A stretch of 64,000 nucleotides of DNA from Ideonella margarita. GTDB lineage: Bacteria; Pseudomonadota; Gammaproteobacteria; Burkholderiales; Burkholderiaceae_C. Below the pieces are notes generated by a model. The model saw only the letters and a list, made by a program, of their open reading frames with translations, did no database searches and was not told the origin of the DNA. The translations under genes and the position numbers were made by a program. How positions within the stretch are numbered: position 1 is the first letter of the stretch; every line of letters starts with the position of its first letter. Location of the stretch: NCBI RefSeq assembly GCF_038066635.1, contig NZ_JBBUTI010000001.1, positions 62,001 through 126,000 on the forward strand, in the 5' to 3' direction. Below, one piece after another: positions 7,916-16,851 of this stretch.

Positions 7916-9873
7916 GGCGCAGCATCGGCGGGCAGCTCGAACCAGAACACGCTGCCTTGCCCGAGCTGGCTGCGCGCCCCGATGCGCCCGCCCATGCGCG
8001 ACACCAGCTGCTTGCACAGCGCCAGCCCCAGGCCGGTGCCCCCGTGCTGTTGGGCAATGGTGTCGTCGGCCTGAACGAACTCCTGGAACAGCCGGGGCAG
8101 GGCGGCCGGGGCAATGCCCATGCCGGTGTCGGCCACCTCCACCCGCACGTTCAGGCTGATGGCCTTGGCTGGCACCGCGCACACCCGCACTTCCACCCCG
8201 CCGACCTTGGTGAACTTCAAGGCGTTGGATACCAGGTTGGCCAGCACCTGGCGCAGCCGCCGGGCATCGGCCTTCAGCGCGGTGGGCGTGCCCGGGGCCA
8301 CATGGCAGTCCAGCGTCAGGCCCTTGAGCTGGGCATGCACCTGGTAGGGCGCCAGGCTCTCGGTCAGCCAGGCAGGCACATCAAACGGGGCCGGGTTCAG
8401 GCTGAACTGGCCGTGCTCCAGGCTGGCCATGTCCAGCACGTCGTTCACCAGTTGCAGCAGGTTGTCGGCCGTGCTTTTCATGGCGTGGGTGTGCTGCCGC
8501 TGGCGGTCGTCGAGGTCTGACATCAGCAGCAGCGTGGACAGACCCAGCATGCCGCTGATGGGGGTGCGCAGCTCATGTGCCACATGGGCCAGGAAGCGGG
8601 GCACCTTGGCGGGCGGTGGCGTTGGTGCTTGCGCGGCCTGCTGCACCGCCTGATCAACGGCCTGAAGGCGCTGCTCGTCCACCGCTGAAAACACCGCCGG
8701 CGCCAGCGGGTTCCGGGTAAGCCGGGTGTGCAGATAACGCGCCCGCGTTGAACGCCCGATGATGGGCAGGCACAGCGCTGTTGCGGCCAGTGCGGCGCTG
8801 GTTGCGCCTTCGGCATCGCCCAGGCCGGTGCAGGCCGCGTGCAGCAGGCGCAGCAGGGCCAGCTCGTCGTGCAGCGGGCGCTTGTGCGGCATCACGCGGT
8901 CGCGCTCGGCCAGGGCCAGTTGCCTGGCTTCGCTGAATTCACCGCGGGCGCACAGCAGGTGCAGGCGCATCAGCGCCGCCACGGCTTCGCGGTGTTCGCT
9001 GGAGGCGCCGTCGCCCGCCGGCAGCGCGTTCAGCCAGTCTTGTGCTTCGGCGAGCCGGCCCACGCCGATCAAGGCCTGCGTCAATCGCAGCCGCGCCAGC
9101 GCCATCACCAGGCCCGGGCCTGTCAGCAACTCGGCGGCCTCCGGGCGGGCCATCTCTTCGGTGAACACGGCGTGGGCGCGGGCGGGCTCGTCCAGTTGCT
9201 CCAGCGCCATCACCAGCTGGCTGGCGCACAGCAGCGCGGCCGGGCAAGGCGGCAGGCCGGCGTTGATGTGCCTGGCCCGCTCCAGATGGGGCAGGCCAGC
9301 CTCGGGGTTCAGCGTTTCGATGCAGAGAAGCTGGCCGAGCGCGGTGCAGGCAGCGGCCAGCCAGCGTGCGTGTGGTGCTTCGTTGGCGTGGAACAGCGCG
9401 CGGTGGCTGCAGCGCAGCGCGTCTTCCAGCTGCCCCGAAAACTGGTGGGCCCGCGCCAGCAGCAGCAGGCTGATGCTGCGCTCGAAGGGTGGACGCGCTG
9501 CTTCCGGATGCCGCAGTTGCCGGGTGCCGATGTGCACGGCCTGCTGGTGCTTGCCGGCCATCGTGAGGGCGAACACCTGCAGGTCATCCAGCAGCCACAG
9601 CGCCCGGGGCACGGCCAAGGCCTGGCAGCGCTGGCGGGCGGTGTCGATGCGCTGGATCAGCGTGCTTTCCGGCAGCACCACTACCAAGGGGTACAGCGCG
9701 TAGAAGCAGGCCAGCGCTTCGGATTCATGGTCGCCGCAGGCCCGGGCCAGCCATTGGGTCTGCTCGGCCAGATGGCCCATTGGCGAGTGCCCGAAATGCC
9801 CGTCGCCCAGCAGACTTTCCACTTGTCGCAGCAACTGTCTGGAGGCCGCAAATCGGGCGTTGATCGAAGACAT
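7906..9873 (-). CDS. Soluble sensor histidine kinase with TPR-like N-terminal region
   Basis: The protein is about 655 residues from this start. The first ~400 residues are alpha-helical with repeated Leu/Ala-rich helices like tetratricopeptide or MalT-type repeats and no membrane segment. The C-terminal third is a histidine kinase: phospho-acceptor His in FLAHVAHELRTPISG, N box NLVSNALKF, G boxes DTGMGIAP and GGTGLGLALCKQL. No receiver or HPt domain follows, and no response-regulator gene is adjacent, so its partner is unknown. The start is uncertain: in-frame ATGs at 9873 and 9918 both lack a clear ribosome site. Its stop overlaps the end of the convergent rlmI gene by ten bases. Confidence 0.85.
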   Translation of the reverse strand: MSSINARFAASRQLLRQVESLLGDGHFGHSPMGHLAEQTQWLARACGDHESEALACFYALYPLVVVLPESTLIQRIDTARQRCQALAVPRALWLLDDLQVFALTMAGKHQQAVHIGTRQLRHPEAARPPFERSISLLLLARAHQFSGQLEDALRCSHRALFHANEAPHARWLAAACTALGQLLCIETLNPEAGLPHLERARHINAGLPPCPAALLCASQLVMALEQLDEPARAHAVFTEEMARPEAAELLTGPGLVMALARLRLTQALIGVGRLAEAQDWLNALPAGDGASSEHREAVAALMRLHLLCARGEFSEARQLALAERDRVMPHKRPLHDELALLRLLHAACTGLGDAEGATSAALAATALCLPIIGRSTRARYLHTRLTRNPLAPAVFSAVDEQRLQAVDQAVQQAAQAPTPPPAKVPRFLAHVAHELRTPISGMLGLSTLLLMSDLDDRQRQHTHAMKSTADNLLQLVNDVLDMASLEHGQFSLNPAPFDVPAWLTESLAPYQVHAQLKGLTLDCHVAPGTPTALKADARRLRQVLANLVSNALKFTKVGGVEVRVCAVPAKAISLNVRVEVADTGMGIAPAALPRLFQEFVQADDTIAQQHGGTGLGLALCKQLVSRMGGRIGARSQLGQGSVFWFELPADAAPQA

Positions 9874-10084
9874 GGCGGGGTCCAAAGGTGGGCGCCGAGC
9901 GGGCGCTTGGGTGGCCATTGGACACGGCCTGCCGGCGCCGTGCAGCCCTGGCGCGAACTGCTGCTGCGCTGGTGCCACGTGCGGTGGCGCTTGGCCATCA
10001 AACGCGGCGCAACTGGCGTAGAGTTGGGCGACAGGCTGAGGGTTGCAGCATCCGTTGTAGCCAGTGCCTGATCAGGAGAGCGCC

Positions 10085-10528
10085 ATGCTGTTGCTTGTTC
10101 CGGTGGATGGTTCCTTGGCGGGGATGGACGCCGTGCGCCATGTGTGGACGCTGGCCCGTCAGGGCCTGGACGTTCAGGTGCTGCTGGCCAATGTGCAAGA
10201 CGGCCCGCACTTGTATGAGGTGGTGCTGGCGCACGATGCCGACCTGCTGGCCGGCGCCAGCCACGACGCTGGCGAACATGTGCTGGCGCCCGCGATGGCG
10301 CTGCTGCGATCGGCCAAGGTGCCGGTGCGCGGCGAGGTGCTGATCGGCGAGCCTGGCCACCAGCTGGTGGATCTGGCCGAGCGCGAGCAATGCCACGGCA
10401 TCGTGATGGGCAGCCAGGGCGTGGGGCTGCTGGGCGGCGCACGGCTGGGCTCGGTGTGCCAGTGGGTGCTGCTGCATGCCAGCGTGCCCGTCACCATCGT
10501 GCGGCACGCGGCGCCGGACACCGACTGA
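10085..10528 (+). CDS. Universal stress protein (UspA family)
   Basis: This 147-residue single UspA domain begins with the typical MLLLVPVDGSLAGMDAVRHV. It carries the ATP-binding signature G-2X-G-9X-G(S) near the C terminus (MGSQGVGLLGGARLGSV), so it probably binds ATP. An AGGAG ribosome site lies about five bases before the ATG. It appears monocistronic and convergent with the Lrp-type gene. Such proteins help survive stress or starvation; the specific role cannot be read from the sequence. Confidence 0.92.
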   Translation: MLLLVPVDGSLAGMDAVRHVWTLARQGLDVQVLLANVQDGPHLYEVVLAHDADLLAGASHDAGEHVLAPAMALLRSAKVPVRGEVLIGEPGHQLVDLAEREQCHGIVMGSQGVGLLGGARLGSVCQWVLLHASVPVTIVRHAAPDTD

Positions 10529-10542
10529 GCGCTTGACCGCGC

Positions 10543-11025
10543 TCAGGGCGCCGGCACGCGCGGGTCGAACTTCGCCCGCTTCAGCGCGAAGAAGCTCTTC
10601 ACGTTGCGCACGTTGGCGTTCTGGGTGAACAGGGCCTGGCTGAGCGCCAGAAACGCGGACATGGTGGCGCTGTGGATCACCAGCACGAAGTCAGGCCCGG
10701 GCGACACCCGCCAGCATTGCTGCACCGCCACCTGCGCCACGGCCAGGGCCTCGAAGGCATCGAGGTGCTCGGCGCCCTGGCGGTCGAGCGTCACTTCGCA
10801 GATCGCTTGCAGGCCCTGGCCGGCAAACGCCGGCGCCAGCAGCGTGGTGTAACGCTCGATCACGCCTGCGTCACGCAGCCGCTTGATGCGCCGCAGGGCG
10901 GTGGCCGCCGACACATGCGCGGCCTCGGCCAGCGCCTGGTTGGTCAGGCTGGCATCGGCTTGCAGCAGGTCCAGCAGGCGCCAGTCGGTGGCGTCCAGGG
11001 TCAGGCTGGCGGTTGATTCGTTCAT
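10543..11025 (-). CDS. Lrp/AsnC-family transcriptional regulator
   Basis: This 160-residue protein has an N-terminal helix-turn-helix (LDATDWRLLDLLQADASLTNQALAEAAHVSAATALRRIKRL) and a C-terminal RAM/AsnC ligand-binding domain (about 75-150, with WRVSPGPDFVLVIHS). Such regulators sense amino acids. It is divergent from glmS across an AT-rich 142-base region, so it may control itself and possibly glmS, but no defined operator was recognised. The C-terminal end, ending KFDPRVPAP, is normal for the family. Confidence 0.93.
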   Translation of the reverse strand: MNESTASLTLDATDWRLLDLLQADASLTNQALAEAAHVSAATALRRIKRLRDAGVIERYTTLLAPAFAGQGLQAICEVTLDRQGAEHLDAFEALAVAQVAVQQCWRVSPGPDFVLVIHSATMSAFLALSQALFTQNANVRNVKSFFALKRAKFDPRVPAP

Positions 11026-11167
11026 CTGATGAGTCTAAGTGATGATTAATTTCACTCAGGTGATGTGATGAATGAATTGATTGTTTTTATCTGATTTTTG
11101 CAAACTTCATTCACGGTGAGGCGCCTACGATGCGCGCACTCTTCAACTGAATCAAGCGAGCAGCACC

Positions 11168-13006
11168 ATGTGTGGCATCGTCGGCGCCGTCAGCAGCCAG
11201 AACATCGTTCCCATCCTCGTGCAGGGCCTGCAGCGGCTGGAGTACCGCGGCTATGACTCCTGCGGCGTGGCCGTGCACCAGAACGGCGAGCTGCGCCGCA
11301 CGCGCAGCACCGCCCGCGTGGCTGAGCTGCAAGGCCAGGTCGACGCCGACGGCGTGGCCAGCGGCACCGGCATCGCCCACACCCGCTGGGCCACGCACGG
11401 CGCGCCCGCGGTGCACAACGCGCATCCGCACTTCAGCAGCGGGCGCATTGCGCTGGTCCACAACGGCATCATCGAGAACCACGACGAGCTGCGCGACGAA
11501 CTCAAGGCCAAGGGCTATGTGTTCGAGAGCCAGACCGACACCGAGGTCATCGCCCACCTGGTGCACCACCTGTATGACGGCGACCTGTTTGATGCCGTGC
11601 AGCGTGCCACCGCCCGCCTGAAGGGCGCCTATGCCATCGCCGTGTTCTGCCGCGACGAGCCGAACCGCGTGGTGGGTGCGCGTGAGGGCTCGCCGCTTAT
11701 TCTGGGCGTGGGCACCGATGACACTGGCGCCAACTATCTGGCGTCTGATGCCATGGCGCTGGCCGGCGTGACCGACCGCATCGTCTACCTGGAAGAGGGC
11801 GACGTGGTCGACGTGCAACTGGGCAAGTTCTGGGTGGTGGCCCGCCAGCCTGACGGCCAGTTCAAGCCCGTGCAGCGCGAGGTGAAAACCGTGCGCGCGC
11901 ACAGCGGCGCGGCCGAGCTGGGCCCGTATCGCCACTACATGCAGAAGGAAATCTTCGAGCAGCCGCGCGCGATTGCCGACACGCTCGAAGGCGTGGAGGG
12001 CATCACCCCCGAGCTGTTCGGTGACGGCGCCTACCGCGTGTTCAAGGACATCGACCGCGTGCTTATCCTGGCCTGCGGCACCAGCTACTACTCAGGCTCC
12101 ACCGCCAAGTACTGGCTGGAGAGCATCGCCAAGATCCCCACCAGCGTGGAGATCGCCAGCGAATACCGCTATCGCGATTCGGTGCCCGACCCGCGCACGC
12201 TGGTCGTCACCATCAGCCAGAGCGGCGAAACCGCCGACACCCTGGCCGCGCTGAAGCACGCGCGCAGCCTGGGCATGCCGCACTCGCTGACCATCTGCAA
12301 CGTGTCCACCAGCGCCATGGTGCGTGAGTGCGAACTGGCCTACATCACCCGCGCCGGCGTGGAAGTGGGCGTGGCCAGCACCAAGGCCTTCACCACCCAG
12401 CTGGCGGGCCTGTTCCTGCTGACGCTGGCGCTGGCGCAGGTGCGCGGGCACCTGACCGACGAGCAGGAAGCGCAGCACCTCAAGGCCATGCGCCACCTGC
12501 CCGTGGCCCTGCAAGCCGTGCTGGCGCTGGAGCCGCAAGTGGTGGCCTGGGCCGAAGCCTTCGCCCGCAAGGAAAACGCGCTCTTCCTGGGCCGCGGCCT
12601 GCACTACCCGATCGCGCTGGAAGGCGCGCTCAAGCTCAAGGAAATCAGCTACATCCACGCCGAGGCCTACCCGGCCGGTGAGCTGAAGCACGGCCCGCTG
12701 GCGCTGGTGACCGCCGAGATGCCCGTGGTGACCGTGGCCCCCAACGACGCCCTGCTGGAAAAGCTCAAGAGCAACCTGCAGGAAGTGCGCGCCCGCGGCG
12801 GCGAACTCTTCGTGTTCGCCGATGCCGACACCCGCATCGAAAACGGCGAAGGCCTGCACGTCATCCGCATGCCCGAGCACTACGGCGCACTGTCACCCCT
12901 GCTGCACGTGGTGCCGCTGCAGCTGCTGGCGTATCACACGGCCTGCGCGCGGGGCACGGATGTGGACAAGCCGCGGAATTTGGCGAAGAGCGTCACCGTG
13001 GAGTGA
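11168..13006 (+). CDS. glmS: Glutamine-fructose-6-phosphate aminotransferase (isomerising)
   Basis: This 612-residue enzyme makes glucosamine-6-phosphate, the first step to UDP-GlcNAc for peptidoglycan and lipopolysaccharide. Residues 1-230 form the class II glutamine amidotransferase domain, with nucleophile Cys2 (MCGIVGAV) and the GYDSCGVAV and HTRWATHG motifs. Two SIS isomerase domains follow (ACGTSYYS, TISQSGETADT, VASTKAFTTQ, GRGLHYPIALEGALKLKEISY). The C-terminal tail DKPRNLAKSVTVE is the conserved GlmS ending. Length matches the family exactly. It stands alone after the divergent Lrp-type gene. Confidence 0.98.
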   Translation: MCGIVGAVSSQNIVPILVQGLQRLEYRGYDSCGVAVHQNGELRRTRSTARVAELQGQVDADGVASGTGIAHTRWATHGAPAVHNAHPHFSSGRIALVHNGIIENHDELRDELKAKGYVFESQTDTEVIAHLVHHLYDGDLFDAVQRATARLKGAYAIAVFCRDEPNRVVGAREGSPLILGVGTDDTGANYLASDAMALAGVTDRIVYLEEGDVVDVQLGKFWVVARQPDGQFKPVQREVKTVRAHSGAAELGPYRHYMQKEIFEQPRAIADTLEGVEGITPELFGDGAYRVFKDIDRVLILACGTSYYSGSTAKYWLESIAKIPTSVEIASEYRYRDSVPDPRTLVVTISQSGETADTLAALKHARSLGMPHSLTICNVSTSAMVRECELAYITRAGVEVGVASTKAFTTQLAGLFLLTLALAQVRGHLTDEQEAQHLKAMRHLPVALQAVLALEPQVVAWAEAFARKENALFLGRGLHYPIALEGALKLKEISYIHAEAYPAGELKHGPLALVTAEMPVVTVAPNDALLEKLKSNLQEVRARGGELFVFADADTRIENGEGLHVIRMPEHYGALSPLLHVVPLQLLAYHTACARGTDVDKPRNLAKSVTVE

Positions 13007-13037
13007 TGGGGGAGGGAGGTCGCGAGACGTTGGGCCG

Positions 13038-13571
13038 TCAGGGCAGGCGCCCGATCAGCTTCAAACCGCCCACCTGGGGCTGCAGCACCACGCCCGAACC
13101 CGACTCGGGCACCACCCCGGTCAGCGCCGTGATGTTGACTTGGTGCGTGATGACCACCAACACGCCGGGGCCACGCCAGGTCTGAAGCTGGGCCAGCGCC
13201 GCGCGTGTTTGTGCCTCTTCCGACGCTGGACTCCCAAAGAAAGAGTTGAAGGTCGGTTGGTCTTGCCGCTGACCGGGGAAGGCGAGGTCAGCGGTTTCGC
13301 GCGTCCGGCACCACTGCGAGGACCACACCGCGCCGACCTTGACGCCGCGTTCAGCAAACGCCCGCCCGATGCGCTGCGCTTGCTCGCGGCCTTCCTGGCT
13401 CAGGTTGCGCTGGGTGTTGCAGTCGTCGAGCTTGAACTCCGCCGGATCGCCGCCGCCAGGCGCGAGCGCATGGCGCATCAGCACGACCGAATCAGGCGGC
13501 AGGTCGGGCCAGTCTGACGCACCCGCAAATCGGGACAAGCCCAGCAACAGCAGCACAAAGAGTCGTCTCAT
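13038..13571 (-). CDS. Histidine phosphatase superfamily protein, exported
   Basis: This 177-residue protein has an N-terminal signal peptide (MRRLFVLLLLGLSRFAGA) and a phosphoglycerate-mutase-like core. The phospho-accepting His lies in VVLMRHALAPGG, an arginine follows in SSQWCRTRETA, and the second catalytic His is in VVITHQVNI. It is therefore probably a periplasmic phosphatase of unknown substrate. The start at 13571 was chosen because it directly precedes the signal peptide; the frame is open further upstream. It is convergent with glmS. Confidence 0.85.
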   Translation of the reverse strand: MRRLFVLLLLGLSRFAGASDWPDLPPDSVVLMRHALAPGGGDPAEFKLDDCNTQRNLSQEGREQAQRIGRAFAERGVKVGAVWSSQWCRTRETADLAFPGQRQDQPTFNSFFGSPASEEAQTRAALAQLQTWRGPGVLVVITHQVNITALTGVVPESGSGVVLQPQVGGLKLIGRLP

Positions 13572-14077
13572 CCGTTGAGTATCTGGCGCCCGCAATGTCC
13601 CTGCCCGGCTCCCCGTCAATGACGCCATCAAGCGCAGATCAGTGGCTGCGGCCACAGCGCCAGCGCGTGCCGGATGGCTCAGTGTTGACGATCGCGGCGG
13701 CCCGATCCAATTTTCAGCCTCGTTGGCGGTTCGAATTGACCTAGCAGATTGGCGAGCCTCCAGAGGACAACGGATGCCAACGATGGGTCGACCCGACGCG
13801 ATCCACGCGAGTCAGTTGGCGGCGATCATCAACGGTGTTCACGACTGTTTTCCGGCCCCGGCCGTTCCACGGCGCCAATCTGCAGGTCGTTGACGACTTC
13901 CCGGGCGCGAGTGGTCGAGTCGCCAAGCCTGATGTCCAGGTTTCTCGGGGTGTCCGGTTTACGACTCTATTCGGTCGAAACACCTGACATTCGGCGACAA
14001 CCGCGTCACCAATCACCCGCACGAGACCGCGCCAGTGCAGGTGGATTTCCCGCCCGCACCGGCAAAGCGCGCCCATC
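13572..14077 (+). other. 506-base stretch without a recognisable gene
   Basis: This is the longest gene-free stretch in the window. It lies between the starts/ends of two minus-strand genes. It looks less GC-biased than its surroundings and has no clear third-position pattern. Open frames cross it on both strands, but none encodes anything I can recognise. One minus-strand frame reads like degraded coding (DTPRNLDIRLGDSTTRARE) but has no start or ribosome site. No terminal inverted repeats, tRNA or good promoter were found. It may be a decayed gene or the trace of a lost mobile element. Confidence 0.5.
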
Positions 14078-15004
14078 TCACGCCTTGATAGGCTCCGCAT
14101 CCATCCGCACCGCCGCCCTTCGCAGCAGGCTGCGCAACCACACCAGCCCCGGGTCCTGGGACTTGTACTTGTGCCACTGCATGCATTGCTCCATCGGGGC
14201 GATGGGCAGGGGCGAAGGGCGCAGCTCGATCGGGTAGATCTGCTGCATCTGGCGCGCCAGGCGGGCATGCACGGTGGCCACGAAGTCGGTGCCCACCACC
14301 AGCGCGGGCAGGGTGGCGAAGCCGTAGCTCGTCACGGCCACGCGCCGTGTCACGCCGTGCCGCGTGGCCATCTCCTGCTCGAACGAGCTGCCGGTGCCGC
14401 CCTGCGGCTGCATCACCACATGGCCGGCGGCCAGGTAGCGCTCGGCGCTGAGCGGCCCGCGCGCCATCGTGCCGTCGCGCCACACCGCACAGACGAAGTC
14501 CTCGGCATACAGCAGCTCCTGCGGATGGTCGGGTGAGAGAAAACCCCGCGGGATGATGAGCAGATCGGCCTCGCCGCGCTCCAGGCTGCGCTGCGGGTTG
14601 CTCACCTGCGGCAGGAAGTCGAAGCGCGCGGCGCAGCGCTCGGCACTGGCCAGCGCCAGCAGGTGCGGCACGAACACCAGCTGCGTGTAGTCCGAAGCAA
14701 AGATGCGGAAGGTCCGGTCCGACGTGGACGGATCGAATTGCGGCGGAATCGCGATCGCACTGTCGACGCGCACCAACACATCGCGCACGGCTTCTTCCAG
14801 CCCGAGTGCGCGCGGCGTCGGCGCCATCTTGCGGCCGACCTGCACCAGCAACTCGTCGTCGAAGTACTCGCGCAGCCGCGCCAGCGCATTGCTGGTGGCC
14901 GACGGACTGAGGTTCAGACGCTCTGCGGCGCGCGTGATGCTGCGCTCGGTCAGCAAGGCGTCCAGGGCGACCAGCAGGTTCAGGTCAAGGCGGTTGAAGC
15001 GCAT
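14078..15004 (-). CDS. LysR-family transcriptional regulator (NodD/NahR-like)
   Basis: This 308-residue regulator begins MRFNRLDLNLLVALDALL, the typical start of the NodD/NahR/LinR branch. The winged helix-turn-helix is at about residues 5-62 (SITRAAERLNLSPSATSNALARLREYFDDELLVQVGRKMAPT), followed by the two-lobed inducer-binding domain. It is transcribed away from the catabolic operon starting at 15149 and, as is usual for this family, probably activates it in response to a pathway intermediate. The 144-base intergenic region holds a palindrome with the T-N11-A form used by LysR proteins. Confidence 0.93.
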   Translation of the reverse strand: MRFNRLDLNLLVALDALLTERSITRAAERLNLSPSATSNALARLREYFDDELLVQVGRKMAPTPRALGLEEAVRDVLVRVDSAIAIPPQFDPSTSDRTFRIFASDYTQLVFVPHLLALASAERCAARFDFLPQVSNPQRSLERGEADLLIIPRGFLSPDHPQELLYAEDFVCAVWRDGTMARGPLSAERYLAAGHVVMQPQGGTGSSFEQEMATRHGVTRRVAVTSYGFATLPALVVGTDFVATVHARLARQMQQIYPIELRPSPLPIAPMEQCMQWHKYKSQDPGLVWLRSLLRRAAVRMDAEPIKA

Positions 15005-15043
15005 GGCGACGTGTGGATGGGATCAAGGGTTAACCCACGAAGT

Positions 15044-15059
15044 ATTCACCAAACCGAAT
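15044..15059. promoter_or_regulatory. Possible LysR-type operator (ATTC-N8-GAAT)
   Basis: ATTC (15044-15047) and GAAT (15056-15059) form an interrupted palindrome containing T-N11-A. It lies 40 bases before the LysR gene start and 90 bases before the DUF1302 start. Assignment rests on position and symmetry only. Confidence 0.35.
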
Positions 15060-15148
15060 CATTGATTGGAAACAACCCATTTTTCTTGAAGGCCGTGAGT
15101 CCGTACGCTCTCGTTGAACCTTTACCAAAACAACAAAGGAGACACGGA

Positions 15149-16834
15149 ATGAGCATCCGACAAGCTGCGGGCACGCGCCTGCTGCACTCACCACATCGAC
15201 GTCGTCTGGGCGCCCTGGCGCTGGCTGCTTTCGCCGCTTGCGGTGCACACGCGGTGGAGATCGACACCGACGTCCCCGACCTCAAGCTGCGTTGGGACAA
15301 CACCGTCAAGTACAGCGCTGCGGCGCGACTCAAGAAGGCGTCGCCGGGCCTGTCGCAAACGGCGTTCGGCCCCACCGGCATCGTGGGCGCCAACAACATC
15401 AACCAGGATGATGGCGACAACAACTTCGGCCGCGGCCTGGTGTCGAGCCGCCTCGACCTGCTGAGCGAGTTCGACCTCAGCTATCGCAACATCGGTGCGC
15501 GCGTCAGCGCCGCCGGCTGGTACGACCAGGTCTACAACCGCAGCAACGACAACACCACCTTCACGGCCAACCACACGCCGGGCAACGCCTTCACCAGCGA
15601 AACCCGTGAGCTGATGGGCCGCAAGCTGGAGCTGCTCGACGCCTTCGTGTTCGGCAAGTTCGAGCTGGCAGACAAGCCCGTCACGGTGCGCCTGGGCCGC
15701 CACACACTGCTGTGGGGCGAGAGCCTGTTCTTCGGTGCCAACGGCATTGCCGGCGGCCAGGCGCCGCTCGATTTGCCCAAGCTGCTGTCGGTGCCCAACG
15801 CGCAGTTCAAGGAGATCGCACGCCCCACCGGCAAGCTCTCGGGCCAGGTGCAGCTGTCGGCCGATGTGTCGGTCGGCGCGTACGTGGGCTACGAGTGGGA
15901 AAAGACCCGGCTGATGCCGGTGGGTGCGTATCTCTCGACCAGCGATTCGCTGGGCGCGGGTGGTGAGCGCATCAACGCCGGCGCCACCGGCCAGTTCGTC
16001 AACGCGGGCGATCTGGAAGCGCGCAACGGCGGCCAGTACGGCCTGCAGGTGCGCTGGCGTGTTGAAGACATCGATACCGACCTCGGCTTCTACGCCATTC
16101 GCTACAACGCCACCGGCCCGAGCAACATCTGGACGACGCTCTCTGGCGCGCCGCCGGCCCTCTCGGCCAGCAGCTACCGCTGGGCGTACCACGAAGGCAT
16201 TCGCGCCTTCGGCGTCAGCTTCGCCAAGAGCGTGGGCGAGTGGGGCTTGGCCGGTGAGGCGTCGTACCGGCAGAACTCGCCGCTGGCCAGCTCGGGCCAG
16301 TCGGTGATCCCGGCCATCGGCTTGGGCGTGGGCTTCGACAACAACAGCAACCCCGGTTATGCGGTGGGCGACACGGCACATGCGCAGTTCTCGTGGCTCG
16401 CCAGCCTCGGCCCCAACTGGCTCGCGAATGAGACGAGCTTCCTCGGCGAAGTGGCCTGGAACACCCGCGTCAAGGTGACCAAGAACGAAGCGATGCTGAA
16501 CCCGAATGCACAAAAGTCCGCGACGGCGATGCGCTTGGTGTTCGCGCCGTCGTACCGCCAGGTGCTGCCGGGTCTGGACCTCACGCCCAGCGTAGGTCTG
16601 GGTTATGGCTGGGGCAAATCTTCGGCAGTCGGGCCGGGCTTCGCCGTCGACAAGGGCGGTGATCTGACCTTCGGCCTGGGGGCGGTGTACCTCGGCACCT
16701 GGAATGCCAACCTCAGTGTTGTGCATTACCTCGGCCGCGAAGCGCCCACGCTGGACAACGCCAACAACGCGCAATTCCTGCAGGCCCTGAAGGACCGCGA
16801 TTCCGTGACGCTGTCGCTGCGCACCACGTTCTGA
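15149..16834 (+). CDS. DUF1302 family outer-membrane protein
   Basis: This 561-residue protein has a signal peptide (about residues 1-36, ending ACGAHAVE) and a beta-strand-rich body. It ends in phenylalanine (TLSLRTTF), the usual C-terminal signature of an outer-membrane beta-barrel. The DUF1302 motifs are visible: DLKLRWDNTVKYS, LDLLSEFDLSYRNIGARVSAAGWYD, VRLGRHTLLWGESLFFGANGIAGGQAPLD. Family members accompany DUF1329 in pathways for aromatic or steroid-like hydrophobic compounds; a channel role is inferred, not proven. It has an AAAGGAGA ribosome site and is the first gene of the operon. Confidence 0.92.
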   Translation: MSIRQAAGTRLLHSPHRRRLGALALAAFAACGAHAVEIDTDVPDLKLRWDNTVKYSAAARLKKASPGLSQTAFGPTGIVGANNINQDDGDNNFGRGLVSSRLDLLSEFDLSYRNIGARVSAAGWYDQVYNRSNDNTTFTANHTPGNAFTSETRELMGRKLELLDAFVFGKFELADKPVTVRLGRHTLLWGESLFFGANGIAGGQAPLDLPKLLSVPNAQFKEIARPTGKLSGQVQLSADVSVGAYVGYEWEKTRLMPVGAYLSTSDSLGAGGERINAGATGQFVNAGDLEARNGGQYGLQVRWRVEDIDTDLGFYAIRYNATGPSNIWTTLSGAPPALSASSYRWAYHEGIRAFGVSFAKSVGEWGLAGEASYRQNSPLASSGQSVIPAIGLGVGFDNNSNPGYAVGDTAHAQFSWLASLGPNWLANETSFLGEVAWNTRVKVTKNEAMLNPNAQKSATAMRLVFAPSYRQVLPGLDLTPSVGLGYGWGKSSAVGPGFAVDKGGDLTFGLGAVYLGTWNANLSVVHYLGREAPTLDNANNAQFLQALKDRDSVTLSLRTTF

Positions 16835-16851
16835 TTTCCGGAGACTGATTT

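Noticed and set aside
13749..14237. Plus-strand frame of 162 codons crossing the gap into the LysR gene
   Set aside because: No ribosome site, no recognisable protein family, and its end is antisense to the LysR C terminus.
15188..16774. 528-codon minus-strand frame opposite DUF1302
   Set aside because: Shadow of a gene with signal peptide, ribosome site and family motifs on the plus strand.
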